Below are positions 8,626 through 17,219 of a DNA stretch of 64,000 nt, in pieces. The stretch is taken from contig NZ_CP067140.1 of assembly GCF_028553805.1 (NCBI RefSeq), forward strand, positions 434,001 through 498,000, in the 5' to 3' direction. This DNA is from Paracoccus saliphilus (GTDB lineage: Bacteria; Pseudomonadota; Alphaproteobacteria; Rhodobacterales; Rhodobacteraceae). The position numbers were made by a program, and so were the translations under genes. The notes below the pieces were generated by a model that saw nothing but the letters and a program-made list of their open reading frames with translations, was not told the origin of the DNA and made no database searches. How positions within the stretch are numbered: the stretch's first letter is position 1; every line of letters begins with the position of its first letter.

Positions 8626-9528
8626 CTATGCAGGCGGTGGCCGCCTCACCGGGGGTATCGTCGCGGGGGCCTTGGACAGCTGCACCGCAAGGATGCCTGC
8701 CATGATGATGCCGACACCGATCACGTCGCTGAACCCCAGCTTTTCGCCAAGGACCAGCGCCCCGATGGCGACGCCGAAGAAGGGCGACAGGAAATGGAAG
8801 GTGGCGGCGCGAACCGCGCCGATGCGCTGGACGAGCAGGAACCAGATCCATGTTGCCGCCAGTCCCGGCACAAGGACGGTATAGATGAAGGCCCAGGCGA
8901 GCCGTCCGCTAACCGCCACATTCCAAGTCTCGAAAAACGGTGCGACGAGTGCGAGTGTGGCGGCACCGACCAGCATCTGCAGCCCGACGATCATCATCAC
9001 GTTGCCGCCGGAACTGGCCCCTCGGACCGAGAGGGTGGCGATGGCCAGTGCCAGCGCCGCGACAAAGCCCATGGCGATGCCGATCGGATCGCTGCCGCCC
9101 TGCAGGCGCGCTCCCATGATGATCGCCACGCCGACCAGGCCAAGGCACAGCCCGCCGTAACCGAGCGGGCGCAGCCTTTCGCCCATGAAGATCCAGCCCA
9201 TCGCCGCGACCATCAACGGCATGGTTGCCGCGATGATCGAGGCAAGCCCCGCCTCGATCCATTGCATGGCCACCCAGTTGAGCCCCAGGTAGAGCGCGTT
9301 CTGGCACAGCCCCAGCACGATCACCGCGCGCCACTGAAATCGGCTGAGCTTGCGCCAGGTTTGCCCCATTGCAAGGCCGATCGCGATCCCGATGACGCCG
9401 GACAGGGCGAAGCGCAGGGAAAGCGCCAGAAGCGGAGGAGCCTCGGTGACGATCATCCGTGTGGTCGTGAAAGCCGAAGCCCACATGACTGCGAAGCTCA
9501 CCCCCATCAGGATCGCGCGAATATCCAT
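8626..9528 (-). CDS. DMT superfamily EamA-type transporter
   Basis: Inner-membrane exporter of about 300 aa with ten hydrophobic helices, built from two EamA repeats. The first contains VMWASAFTTTRMIV and LRFALSGVIG; the second contains LSVRGASSGG and ends with FHFLSPFFGVAIGALVLGEKLG, a typical EamA pattern. I start at 9528 (MDIRAILMG) and not 9 codons upstream, because GAAAGGCGG precedes this ATG and the upstream residues do not fit the family. The substrate is unknown; such proteins usually export amino acids or metabolites. Confidence 0.87.
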   Translation of the reverse strand: MDIRAILMGVSFAVMWASAFTTTRMIVTEAPPLLALSLRFALSGVIGIAIGLAMGQTWRKLSRFQWRAVIVLGLCQNALYLGLNWVAMQWIEAGLASIIAATMPLMVAAMGWIFMGERLRPLGYGGLCLGLVGVAIIMGARLQGGSDPIGIAMGFVAALALAIATLSVRGASSGGNVMMIVGLQMLVGAATLALVAPFFETWNVAVSGRLAWAFIYTVLVPGLAATWIWFLLVQRIGAVRAATFHFLSPFFGVAIGALVLGEKLGFSDVIGVGIIMAGILAVQLSKAPATIPPVRRPPPA

Positions 9529-9598
9529 GGACCGCCTTTCATGCAGATGATGCAAGACCGCTAGCAGAAGGCGGCGGTGACCGGAAGGGCGGAAAGGA

Positions 9599-9630
9599 AA
9601 AGGGCCGCGCCCTGTCGGGCACGACCCTTT
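9599..9630 (-). terminator. Intrinsic terminator of the HU gene
   Basis: The arms AAAGGGCCGCGCCC and GGGCACGACCCTTT pair with two mismatches around a 4-nt loop. On the minus strand the hairpin is followed by TTTTCCTTTCC. It lies about 23 nt past the HU stop codon. Confidence 0.75.
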
Positions 9631-9652
9631 GCATTCGCATTCCTGAGCAGGA

Positions 9653-9952
9653 TCAGCTGTTGACGCTGTCCTTCAGAGCCTTGGCGACGGTCACCTTGAC
9701 CTGCTTGTCAGCCGGCTTGGTCATCATTTCCTGGGTCTGCGGGTTGCGGACCTGACGCTCGGGACGAGCGCGGCAGGCGATCTTGCCGATCCCCGGCAGT
9801 GTGACTGCGCCGCCATTGGCGACTTCACGGGTCACGACCGCAGAGATCGCATCCAGAGCCGCGGCAGCAGATTTCTTGTCCGAACCCAATTCTTCGGCCA
9901 GAACCGCCACGAGCTGCGTTTTCGTCATCGGTTTTGCGGAAGGCGTTGCCAT
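9653..9952 (-). CDS. hup: HU family DNA-binding protein
   Basis: Small nucleoid protein of 99 aa. The HU/IHF signature is clear: MTKTQLVAVLAEELGSDKK, the core AALDAISAVVTREVANGGAVTLPGIGKI, and the DNA-contacting arm RPERQVRNPQTQEMM, ending KVTVAKALKDSVNS. The arm carries RNPQT where many HU proteins have RNPxTG. The N-terminal extension of about 8 residues (MATPSAKP) precedes the usual M-K-T start. A GAGAGGAG site lies upstream of 9952. It has its own terminator, so it is probably monocistronic. Confidence 0.93.
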   Translation of the reverse strand: MATPSAKPMTKTQLVAVLAEELGSDKKSAAAALDAISAVVTREVANGGAVTLPGIGKIACRARPERQVRNPQTQEMMTKPADKQVKVTVAKALKDSVNS

Positions 9953-10084
9953 ATATCTGTCTCCTCTCGCCCTGTTTCGCGCACTAACAATTTTGCGCCT
10001 TTTTCGGCATAAAGCTTGCTACACACGGTTTTGACCGGCAGATCAAGCCTTTTTCGCAAAACATGGGTAAACCAGCGCAAAATA

Positions 10085-10105
10085 GTCAAGTTGACGTTAG
10101 GTCAA
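10085..10105. repeat. Alternating inverted pentamers at the amn stop / hup upstream region
   Basis: The sequence reads GTCAA-G-TTGAC-GTTAG-GTCAA, three alternating copies of the same pentamer. The last copy overlaps the amn stop codon, and the group lies about 135 nt upstream of the HU start on the same strand. It could be an operator for hup or part of a weak terminator for amn; neither is established. Confidence 0.4.
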
Positions 10106-11586
10106 AGGAATGCTGTTTCGCTGAATGACCGCAATTTACGCGAATGTATGCGTTCCAGAGGCATCTCGCGAAGCTTCTCCATCGCCCGGATTCCGATCAG
10201 CAGGTGGTTGGCGACCTGTGTGCGATAGAAATCCGTGGCCATGCCGGGCAGCTTCAGCTCGCCATGCAGCGGCTTGTCGCTGACGCAGAGCAACGTGCCG
10301 TAAGGCACCCGGAAGCGAAAGCCATTGGCGGCGATGGTGGCACTCTCCATGTCCAGCGCGACTGCGCGCGACAGCGACAGGCGATGGACCGGGCCGGAAT
10401 GATCGCGCAGCTCCCAGTTGCGGTTGTCGATCGTGGCGACGGTGCCGGTGCGCATGATCCGCTTGAGCTCGTAACCGTCCAGCCTGGTGACCTCGGCCAC
10501 AGCCTCTTGCAGGGCCACCTGCACCTCGGCCAGCGGCGGGATCGGCACCCAGACCGGCAGATCGTCGTCCAGCACGTGATCCTCGCGCAGATAGGCATGG
10601 GCGAGGACGAAATCGCCGAGGCTCTGCGAATTGCGCAGCCCCGCGCAATGCCCGACCATCAGCCAGGCATGCGGGCGCAGCACGGCGATATGATCCGTCG
10701 CGGTTTTCGCGTTGGACGGGCCGACCCCGATATTGACCAGCGTGATCCCCTGCGAATTGGCCCGCTTGAGGTGATAGGTCGGCATCTGCGGCATCTTCGC
10801 CAGCGGGGTCAGGGGGGCATCCGGCTCGCTGATCTCCTGGTTGCCGGGGGCGACGAAGGAGTCGTATCCAAGCAGGGGATCGGCTAGCGCCCGGCGGGCG
10901 AAGGCCTCGAACTCGTCCACGTAGAACTGGTAATTGGTGAACAGGACGAAATTCTGGAAATGCTCGGCCGCGGTGGCGGTGTAATGCTGCAGCCGCGCCA
11001 GCGAATAATCGATGCGCTGCGCGGTGAAGGCCGCCAGGTGCTGGCTGCCATCGGGCATCGGCGCGGCGACCCCGTTCACGATATCGTCGTTCATCGTGTT
11101 CAGCTCGGGCACGTCGAACACATCGCGCAGCGAGAATGTCAGCACGCCTTCCTGCGGCACGTTCAGGTCGTTCTGCGTGGCGACGGCGAAATGCACCGGC
11201 ATCGGCGTCTCGCTGACCCCGACGCTGACGGGAACGCCGTGATTGCGCATCAGCAGGCCGATCTGCTCGGTCAGGTAGGTCCGGAACAGGTCGGGCCGGG
11301 TGATCGTGGCGGCATAGATGCCGGGCTCGGCGACATGCCCGAATGACAGCCGTGAATCGATCTTGCTGTGGCTGGTGACGGTCAGGCGCAGCTCGGGATA
11401 GAAGGCACGATACCGCGCCTGCGGTTGCTCGCCTGCCAGAAGCCGGGTGAAATGATCCAGCAGGAATCCCGTTGCCTCGTCATACAACTCGCACAGGCGG
11501 GCTGCTGCTGCGGCAGGGTCGGTGAACTGCTCGCGGGGGCCCATGGGCGGTGTCTCGACCGGCAGAAAACGCGAATCCGTATCCAT
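10102..11586 (-). CDS. amn: AMP nucleosidase
   Basis: Cytoplasmic enzyme that hydrolyses AMP to adenine and ribose 5-phosphate, 494 aa, the usual size. An N-terminal regulatory domain (ARYRAFYPELRLTVTS through NQEISEPD) is followed by the nucleoside-phosphorylase-like catalytic domain: GITLVNIGVGPSNAKTATDHI, WLMVGHCAGLRNSQ, LGDFVLAHAYLRED and the ribose-binding ALDMESATIAANGFRFRVPYGTLLCVSDKPLHGE, with DMES as the active-site stretch. It is transcribed away from the SDR gene and is probably a single-gene unit. Confidence 0.95.
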   Translation of the reverse strand: MDTDSRFLPVETPPMGPREQFTDPAAAAARLCELYDEATGFLLDHFTRLLAGEQPQARYRAFYPELRLTVTSHSKIDSRLSFGHVAEPGIYAATITRPDLFRTYLTEQIGLLMRNHGVPVSVGVSETPMPVHFAVATQNDLNVPQEGVLTFSLRDVFDVPELNTMNDDIVNGVAAPMPDGSQHLAAFTAQRIDYSLARLQHYTATAAEHFQNFVLFTNYQFYVDEFEAFARRALADPLLGYDSFVAPGNQEISEPDAPLTPLAKMPQMPTYHLKRANSQGITLVNIGVGPSNAKTATDHIAVLRPHAWLMVGHCAGLRNSQSLGDFVLAHAYLREDHVLDDDLPVWVPIPPLAEVQVALQEAVAEVTRLDGYELKRIMRTGTVATIDNRNWELRDHSGPVHRLSLSRAVALDMESATIAANGFRFRVPYGTLLCVSDKPLHGELKLPGMATDFYRTQVANHLLIGIRAMEKLREMPLERIHSRKLRSFSETAFL

Positions 11587-11678
11587 CTGTTCTTTCCTTC
11601 TTTACCGTTACCCTGCCTGCACCATGCGCGACACGCAAGCATCTGGCGCAGGCGCGCCCGGATGGTTACCTTGCCGTC

Positions 11679-12536
11679 ATGGAAATGCTGATATTCGGTC
11701 ATGGCTACACCGCCGGTTACCTGACGCGCCTTGCTATTGCACGAGGCTGGCGCGTCACCGGCACCACCCGCAACCACCCCGAGCGCGTGGCCAGAGCAGG
11801 GGCCGACGCCCTGCTCTGGCCGGGGCAAGAGGACGATATTCGCCGCGCCATCGCGCGCGCCGATGCGATCCTGGTCTCTGCCGCCCCGACGGAAGTAGGC
11901 GACCCGGTCCTGGCGGCTTTCGCCGAAGAACTGGGCCGGGCGCGCCCGCACTGGCTGGGCTATCTGTCCACCACCGGGGTCTACGGGGACCGCAATGGCG
12001 GATGGGTGGACGAGACAAGCGATCTGGACCCCTCCACTGCGCGGGGGCGCAGCCGGGTGCGGGCCGAACAGGCATGGCAGGCATTGGCCGCCGCGCATGA
12101 CCTGCCCCTGCATATCTTCCGGCTGGCCGGGATATACGGTCCCGGCCGCGGCCCCTTCGCCAAGCTGCGAGGTGGCACGGCACGGCGGATTGTCAAGCCG
12201 GGGCAGGTCTTTTCCCGCATCCATGTCGAGGATATCGCGCGAATCCTGATGGCCTCCATCGATGCGCCCGCGCCGGGGGCGGTCTATAACCTTTGCGACG
12301 ACGATCCGGCGCCGCCGCAGGATATCATTGCCTGCGCCGCGCGGATGCTGGACATGCCGGCCCCCCCGGCTGTCGATTTCGAAGAGGCCGATCTGGGGCC
12401 CATGGCCCGCTCTTTCTATTCCGACAGCAAGCGCGTCTCGAACGCGCGGATCAAGCGCGACCTGGGGATCACGCTGAAATACCCGGATTACCGCAGCGCC
12501 CTTGCGGCGATCCTGAAGGCCGAGGCGGAGGAGTGA
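11679..12536 (+). CDS. SDR family NAD(P)-dependent oxidoreductase (YeeZ-like)
   Basis: Rossmann-fold protein of 285 aa related to the extended SDR/NAD-dependent epimerase group. The N-terminal nucleotide site is LIFGHGYTAGYLTRLAIARGW (GxGxxG form). A strand-4 motif YLSTTGVYGDRNGGWVDET and then IFRLAGIYGPGRGPF follow. The usual YxxxK is replaced by a region with SRVRAEQAW, as in YeeZ-type proteins, so classical dehydrogenase chemistry is doubtful. I start at the ATG at 11679; the ribosome site is weak. It is divergent from amn and is followed by the hydroxylase gene 44 nt downstream. Confidence 0.82.
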   Translation: MEMLIFGHGYTAGYLTRLAIARGWRVTGTTRNHPERVARAGADALLWPGQEDDIRRAIARADAILVSAAPTEVGDPVLAAFAEELGRARPHWLGYLSTTGVYGDRNGGWVDETSDLDPSTARGRSRVRAEQAWQALAAAHDLPLHIFRLAGIYGPGRGPFAKLRGGTARRIVKPGQVFSRIHVEDIARILMASIDAPAPGAVYNLCDDDPAPPQDIIACAARMLDMPAPPAVDFEEADLGPMARSFYSDSKRVSNARIKRDLGITLKYPDYRSALAAILKAEAEE

Positions 12537-12580
12537 TTGCCGCATTGCCATTGCCGCCGCCACATGCATGATTGCGCGTC

Positions 12581-13804
12581 ATGACCACGGATTTCGACAT
12601 TCTCATCGCGGGCGGCGGGCTGAACGGCCCGACATTGGCGCTGGCCCTTGCCGGGGCCGGGATGCGCGTGGCCGTGGTCGATCCCCGCCCCGCCGATGCA
12701 AGATCGGCAGAGGCCTTCGATGGCCGCGCCTACGCCCTCGCCGTGGCGTCGCAGCGGCTGCTGAAGGCGCTCGGCATGTGGGGAGACCTGGCCGACAAGT
12801 GCCAGCCGATCCACCAGGTCAAGGCCTCCCAGGGACAACCCGGCGAAGGTGCCGCCCGCTTCTTCCTGCATTTCGACAGTGCCGAGATCGAGGAAGGTCC
12901 GGTCGGCTTCATGCTAGAGGACCGCTTCCTGTATCGCGCCTTGCTATCCGCGATGGACGGGCAGGTGACGCATATGCCGGGGGTCTCGGTGATCGGCCAA
13001 CAGGTCGGGGCGGCGCATGTTACGGCAGAACTGTCGGATGGGCGGCTGGTCACGGCGCGCCTGCTGATCGGCGCGGATGGGCGCGGCTCGGGCGTGGCAG
13101 AGCGTGCCGGGATCACGCGGCGCGGATGGGATTACGGCCAGACGGCGCTGGTGGCGGCGATCGACCACGACTTGCCGCATGAGGGCATCGCGCATCAGTA
13201 TTTCATGGCGACCGGACCGCTGGCGATCCTGCCGCTGCCCGGCAATCGCAGCAGCGTGGTCTGGTCGGAGACCGAAGCCAATGCCGCTGCCATCAAGGCC
13301 CTGCCGGATGCAGAGTTCCTGCAGGTGCTGCGGCCCCGCTTTGGCGATTTCCTCGGCAAAATTTCCCTCGCCGGTCAGCGCTTTTCCTATCCGCTCAGCC
13401 TGTCGCTGGCCGAAGCCTATGCCGCACCGCGTGTCGCCCTTGTCGGCGATGCGGCGCATGGCGTGCATCCGGTTGCCGGGCAGGGGCTCAATCTCGGACT
13501 GCGCGATGTCGCGGCGCTGGCCCAGACATTGGTCGAGGCGGCCCGGCGTGGCGAGGATATCGGCGCCGAAGATGTGCTGGAGCGGTACCAGCAATGGCGG
13601 CGTTTCGACGCGACCAGCCTTGCCCTTGAGATGGATGCCGTGAACCACCTGTTCGCCAGCGGCAACCCGCTGCTGAGCGGCTTGCGGGGCGCGGGCATGG
13701 GGGCCGTCACCGCCCTGCCGGGACTTCGCCGGCGCTTCATGCGGCAGGCCGCCGGGCTGTCCGTGGACCCGATGCCGAGATTGCTGGCGGGGCAGTCGTT
13801 ATAG
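12581..13804 (+). CDS. ubiH: UbiH/UbiF/COQ6-family FAD-dependent hydroxylase
   Basis: Flavoprotein monooxygenase of 407 aa, of the type that hydroxylates the ubiquinone ring. Motifs: FDILIAGGGLNGPTLALALAGAG (FAD-binding GxGxxG, residues 5-27), GADGRGSGVAE (DG motif) and RVALVGDAAHGVHPVAGQGLNLGLRDVAAL (GD motif, FAD ribityl contact), all in the usual order. I begin at the ATG at 12581, three codons inside the longest frame, because it gives the standard N-terminus. Which ring position it hydroxylates (UbiH, UbiF or VisC-like) cannot be told from the sequence alone. Confidence 0.87.
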   Translation: MTTDFDILIAGGGLNGPTLALALAGAGMRVAVVDPRPADARSAEAFDGRAYALAVASQRLLKALGMWGDLADKCQPIHQVKASQGQPGEGAARFFLHFDSAEIEEGPVGFMLEDRFLYRALLSAMDGQVTHMPGVSVIGQQVGAAHVTAELSDGRLVTARLLIGADGRGSGVAERAGITRRGWDYGQTALVAAIDHDLPHEGIAHQYFMATGPLAILPLPGNRSSVVWSETEANAAAIKALPDAEFLQVLRPRFGDFLGKISLAGQRFSYPLSLSLAEAYAAPRVALVGDAAHGVHPVAGQGLNLGLRDVAALAQTLVEAARRGEDIGAEDVLERYQQWRRFDATSLALEMDAVNHLFASGNPLLSGLRGAGMGAVTALPGLRRRFMRQAAGLSVDPMPRLLAGQSL

Positions 13805-13838
13805 GATCTGTCAGGGTGCCCTCGGGCCGGATGGGCTT

Positions 13839-13907
13839 GCGTCCCGCGATGGCCGGGGGCGCTTCGCCCCCCGGACCCCCAGAGGATATTTGCATGAAGA
13901 AGAAAGG
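13839..13907 (+). repeat. G/C-rich intergenic repeat, copy C
   Basis: It starts GCGTCCCGCGATGGCCGGGG, identical to copy B for 20 bases. A GGGGGCGCTTCGCCCCCC hairpin follows, and it ends GGATATTTGCATGAAGAAGAAAGG. It sits about 35 nt after the hydroxylase stop codon and may double as its transcription stop. Confidence 0.8.
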
Positions 13908-14022
13908 GCGGGCTGGCATGTGCAATTTGGTTAGTATGTTTTTCGTACTGACTTGGGCGGTTTCGTTTCCAGACGCTGCCTGGCGTGTCATGTGACCCTC
14001 GCAAATCGCCGCAATTTACAGT

Positions 14023-14164
14023 GCAACGCGCGCTACCTGTGTACAGGCTGTGTACGCGCTGTGTACATGTTGTGCACAGCTTGTGCAGCCGAAAACCCAG
14101 CATTTACTGGGAAAACTGAGCGGCTGTTGCGTCACTGTGCCTTTGCAGCGCGCGCTGCTGTTGC
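14023..14164 (+). repeat. 11-bp-array element, copy 1
   Basis: The element is bounded by GCAAC (14023) and GTTGC (to 14164). Its left end GCAACGCGCGC is an imperfect inverted match of the right end GCAGCGCGCGCTGCTGTTGC. Five consecutive 11-bp units occupy 14037-14091: CTGTGTACAGG, CTGTGTACGCG, CTGTGTACATG, TTGTGCACAGC and TTGTGCAGCCG. A CCCAG...CTGGG hairpin follows at 14096-14111. The same layout is found at 50712-50854. No protein-coding reading is convincing. Its role is unknown; a miniature mobile element, a helically phased protein-binding array and a structured RNA are all possible. Confidence 0.75.
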
Positions 14165-14188
14165 GTCTTCTGTCCAGAGGCGTCGCGT

Positions 14189-15547
14189 CTAGCCCCGGAC
14201 CAGCATCGGTAACCATAGCGTCAGCGCCGGGAATAACAGGATCAGCACGACCCGGACGAGTTCGGCGAGGAAGAAGGGCATCACGCCCTTGAATGTGTCG
14301 GACATCGGCACATCCTTGGCCAGCGCCGAGATGACGAAGACATTCATGCCGACCGGCGGCGTGATGAGGCCCAGCTCGACCACGATCAAAGCTATGATTC
14401 CGAACCATATTTTCAGGTCTTCGGTGGACATGCCAAAGGCTGCGCCATCGGCGGCCTGGTAGATGCCGCCATTCAGTTCGGACAGGACCGGCCAGAAGAA
14501 CGGGATGACCAGCAGGATCATCGACAGGCTGTCCATCAGGCAGCCCAGGGCGATCAGGCCGACCAGCAGCAGGATCATCACCGTCATCGGCGCATGGCCC
14601 GAATTGATGATCCATTCTGCCGTGGCCTGTGGCAGTCCGGCGCGGCTCATGAAGATTTTCATCATCTCGGCGCCTAGCAGGATCAGGTAGATCATGCCGG
14701 TCGTGCTTGCCGTTTCCTTAAGGGATTCAATCAGTTCGCCGATGCGGATCTGGCGTGTTACCGCACCGTAGAGCCAGACCATGACAACTCCGATCGCGGC
14801 GGCGGGCGTCGGCGTGTACAGCCCCGCATAGATCCCGCCCAGCACGATCCCGAAGATCAGCAGCACCGGGATCACCCCGATGGTTGCCTCGCGGAACTCG
14901 CCCGGCTCGACACCGCCATGCGCCGGGCCGGCCTTGGGATTGATCGCGACATAGATCGCGATGGTCAGCAAAAACAGGATTACTGCAAGAATGCCGGGCA
15001 GCAGGGCGGCGGCGAACATGTCAACGATGCTGGCCTCGACGATGACGGCATAGACGATCAGCACGACCGAAGGCGGTATGAGGATTCCAAGCACCCCTCC
15101 GGCCGCCAGCGATCCGGTGGCAAGCGCGCCGGAATATTTGTAGCGCGACAGTTCCGGCAGGGCGACGCGCCCCATGGTCACCGCCGTCGCCAGTGAGGAT
15201 CCGCAGACCGCGCCGAACCCGGCGCAGCTTGCAATCGAGGCCATCGCGGTTCCACCCGGCATCCGGCCGAGCCATGCATTGGCAGCGCGGAACAGTGCCC
15301 GCGACAGCCCCGCACGTGAGGCCAATGCGCCCATCAGGACGAACATCGGCACGACCGAAAGATCGTAGATCGAGAACTGCCCATAGGCGAGCGTCTTGAG
15401 CTGGCTCAGCATCAGCGCCGGACCATCCATCATGGTCACGCCGATCCCGCCCACCAGGATCATCGCGTAGGCGATTGGAATGCGGATCGCGATCAGGGCG
15501 ACAAGGACGATCAGCGCGATGACGCCAAGGGTGATCGGATCGGTCAT
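14189..15547 (-). CDS. dctM: TRAP transporter large permease (DctM family)
   Basis: Large subunit of a second TRAP transporter, 452 aa, with about 12 transmembrane segments. Family motifs: VPMFVLMGALASRAGLSRALF, GFGAVCGSSLATAVTMGRVALPEL, GSLAAGGVLGILIPPSVVLIVYA and ELGLITPPVGMNVFVI. It is the third gene of a minus-strand operon dctP-dctQ-dctM, 3 nt after dctQ. The operon lies beside the LysR/P450 locus, so it probably imports the compound that locus degrades (inference from neighbourhood). Confidence 0.92.
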   Translation of the reverse strand: MTDPITLGVIALIVLVALIAIRIPIAYAMILVGGIGVTMMDGPALMLSQLKTLAYGQFSIYDLSVVPMFVLMGALASRAGLSRALFRAANAWLGRMPGGTAMASIASCAGFGAVCGSSLATAVTMGRVALPELSRYKYSGALATGSLAAGGVLGILIPPSVVLIVYAVIVEASIVDMFAAALLPGILAVILFLLTIAIYVAINPKAGPAHGGVEPGEFREATIGVIPVLLIFGIVLGGIYAGLYTPTPAAAIGVVMVWLYGAVTRQIRIGELIESLKETASTTGMIYLILLGAEMMKIFMSRAGLPQATAEWIINSGHAPMTVMILLLVGLIALGCLMDSLSMILLVIPFFWPVLSELNGGIYQAADGAAFGMSTEDLKIWFGIIALIVVELGLITPPVGMNVFVISALAKDVPMSDTFKGVMPFFLAELVRVVLILLFPALTLWLPMLVRG

Positions 15548-15550
15548 GCG

Positions 15551-16060
15551 TCAGGTCCCGGCGAATATGCGCGTGTTTTCAAGGAAGGTGACGATGGCGG
15601 CCAAGGCCAGCAACACAAGGGAAATCAGGATCGGTACGAAGCCCCACCAGAGCGGAATCTGCAGGATGGCGCTGGTGTAGTTATAGGCCTTCTGATCGAG
15701 CAGGCCGAAATACATCCGCCATGTCAGAAAGCCGGCAAACAGCACCGCGATCAGTGCGGCCAGACAGGTGAAGGCCGCGATGGTGCGCGGACTGGCCCTG
15801 GCGGTGAAGATATCCGCCGTGACATTGGCGCCGGTGATCTGGGTGTAGGGCAGAAAGCTGAAGGCGGCGACGGCGACCCCGATCTCGGTCAATTCGAAAT
15901 CGCCGGGGAAGGGCTTCCAGACGACGCCGCCGATGACCGAGAAGAAATTGATCAGCACGACCGCAAGCAGGACCATGCCGCCTGCAAGCGCCCACAAGGT
16001 CGCAGCGGCGGCGACCGCACCGGGAAACCCGCTGCGGCCCAGTTTCAGATCCAGCGCCAT
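15551..16060 (-). CDS. dctQ: TRAP transporter small permease (DctQ family)
   Basis: Small membrane subunit, 169 aa, with four hydrophobic helices. It includes LINFFSVIGGVVWKPFPGDFELTEIGVAVAAFSFLPYTQITGANVTADIF, a DctQ-type loop with the conserved E preceding helix 2. The ATG at 16060 overlaps the dctP stop in a TGATG arrangement, which favours this start over the GTG one codon upstream. It acts with the dctM product encoded 3 nt downstream. Confidence 0.9.
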   Translation of the reverse strand: MALDLKLGRSGFPGAVAAAATLWALAGGMVLLAVVLINFFSVIGGVVWKPFPGDFELTEIGVAVAAFSFLPYTQITGANVTADIFTARASPRTIAAFTCLAALIAVLFAGFLTWRMYFGLLDQKAYNYTSAILQIPLWWGFVPILISLVLLALAAIVTFLENTRIFAGT

Positions 16061-17103
16061 CACTGGGCTCCGGCGTTCTCGGCGATCAATCCGCGGGCTT
16101 TCTCGACAAGGCCCGCACCGTCGATACCGCTGTCAGAGACCTCTTCGATCCAGCGATCGACGACCGGGGCCATTGCCTGCCGGAAGGTCTCGGTCTCTTC
16201 CTCGGACAGGGCGATATAGGTATTGCCCGAATCCACCGCGATCTTGAGACCATCATCATCGGCCTTGCGCCAGATCTCGCCGACCTTCGCCCACCAGTCG
16301 CGATTCGACGCATCCCGGAATGCCTGCTTGATATCGTCGGGCAGACTGTCCCAACGAGCCTGGTTCATCGCTACCTGGAAGGTGGTATTGCCGAAGCGTT
16401 CCTGGTTGTTAAGCTCGATCTGGTATTCCGTCTGATCCTGGATTTTCAGCGGTGGGATGATCTCCCACGGGATCAGCGCTCCGTCCACCACGCCTTTTTG
16501 CAGGGCGGTCGGCAGTTCGGGAACCGGCATCGCGGTCGGTGCGGCGCCAAGGGATTCGATGACCCACGCACCGGTGCGCGTGGGAATCCGCAGCTTGGTT
16601 CCTGCGGTGTCGCCGGGGCTGCGCACTTCCTTGTCGCGCATTTGCAGCGCCTGTCCCGCATGAACATGCAGGAACATCACCTCGACGCCCTTGTAGTCCT
16701 CTTTCAGGTCGCTTTCGAACATGTCATGCATGGCGAGATTCGTTGCAACCGGATCGTTCTTGTAGACGGTCGGCAACTCGAAGGCCTCGCTGCGCGGGAA
16801 CAGGCCCGGCGTGTAGCCGTTCACGGTCCAGATCAGATCGACCACGCCATCGCGCACCTGCTGGATCAATTCGGGCGGGCGTCCGCCAAGCGTCATGGAA
16901 GGAAAGATCTCGATCTTGACGCGACCGCCGGAGTTTTCCTCCACGGCCTTCGCCCAGGGTTCGAGCATGTTGACCTGTGCCGAGGCATTCGCGCTCAGCG
17001 GCTGGTGCAGCTTGAAGGTGAATTCCTGTGCCAGCGCCCGTCCGGCCCCGGTCATCACGGCGGCACCGGCAGCCAGCCCGCCAAGTACGGTTCTGCGTTT
17101 CAT
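16060..17103 (-). CDS. dctP: TRAP transporter substrate-binding protein (DctP family), Tat-type signal
   Basis: Periplasmic binding protein, 347 aa. The leader MKRRTVLGGLAAGAAVMTGAGRALA carries a twin-arginine motif, so export through the Tat system is likely. The mature part starts QEFTFKLHQPLSANASAQVNML and contains LEPWAKAVEENSGGRVKIEIFP, GTKLRIPTRTGAWVIESLGA and the DctP core PVPELPTALQKGVVDGALIPWE. A GGGAGGAAAG site precedes the ATG at 17103; the longer reading to 17169 has no matching ribosome site. It is first in the operon and lies 116 nt from the LysR gene. Confidence 0.92.
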   Translation of the reverse strand: MKRRTVLGGLAAGAAVMTGAGRALAQEFTFKLHQPLSANASAQVNMLEPWAKAVEENSGGRVKIEIFPSMTLGGRPPELIQQVRDGVVDLIWTVNGYTPGLFPRSEAFELPTVYKNDPVATNLAMHDMFESDLKEDYKGVEVMFLHVHAGQALQMRDKEVRSPGDTAGTKLRIPTRTGAWVIESLGAAPTAMPVPELPTALQKGVVDGALIPWEIIPPLKIQDQTEYQIELNNQERFGNTTFQVAMNQARWDSLPDDIKQAFRDASNRDWWAKVGEIWRKADDDGLKIAVDSGNTYIALSEEETETFRQAMAPVVDRWIEEVSDSGIDGAGLVEKARGLIAENAGAQ

Positions 17104-17219
17104 CTTTCCTCCCTTTCGTTGCGATCCAGACCCGTCGAGGGAGAATGGATCACCTTGGACTATAGCCATCCCTCGCCGATAAAGACAATTTGGCGCTGTG
17201 CATGACCTGCATCAAAAAT

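Larger units (their letters stand above)
13805..14188. other. 384-bp gene-free region between ubiH-like gene and dctM
   Basis: Two genes converge here. It holds repeat copy C (13839-13907) and the first copy of the 11-bp-array element (14023-14164). Between them (13908-14022) is an A/T-richer stretch with no clear gene. No good intrinsic terminator for either flanking gene was found apart from hairpins in the two repeats. Confidence 0.7.

Noticed and set aside
11382..12569. Minus-strand open frame overlapping the SDR gene
   Set aside because: The SDR on the plus strand has clear nucleotide-binding motifs; the opposing frame has none.
14037..14091. The 11-bp repeats as a CRISPR array
   Set aside because: Units are tandem without spacers and far shorter than CRISPR repeats, and there are no cas genes.
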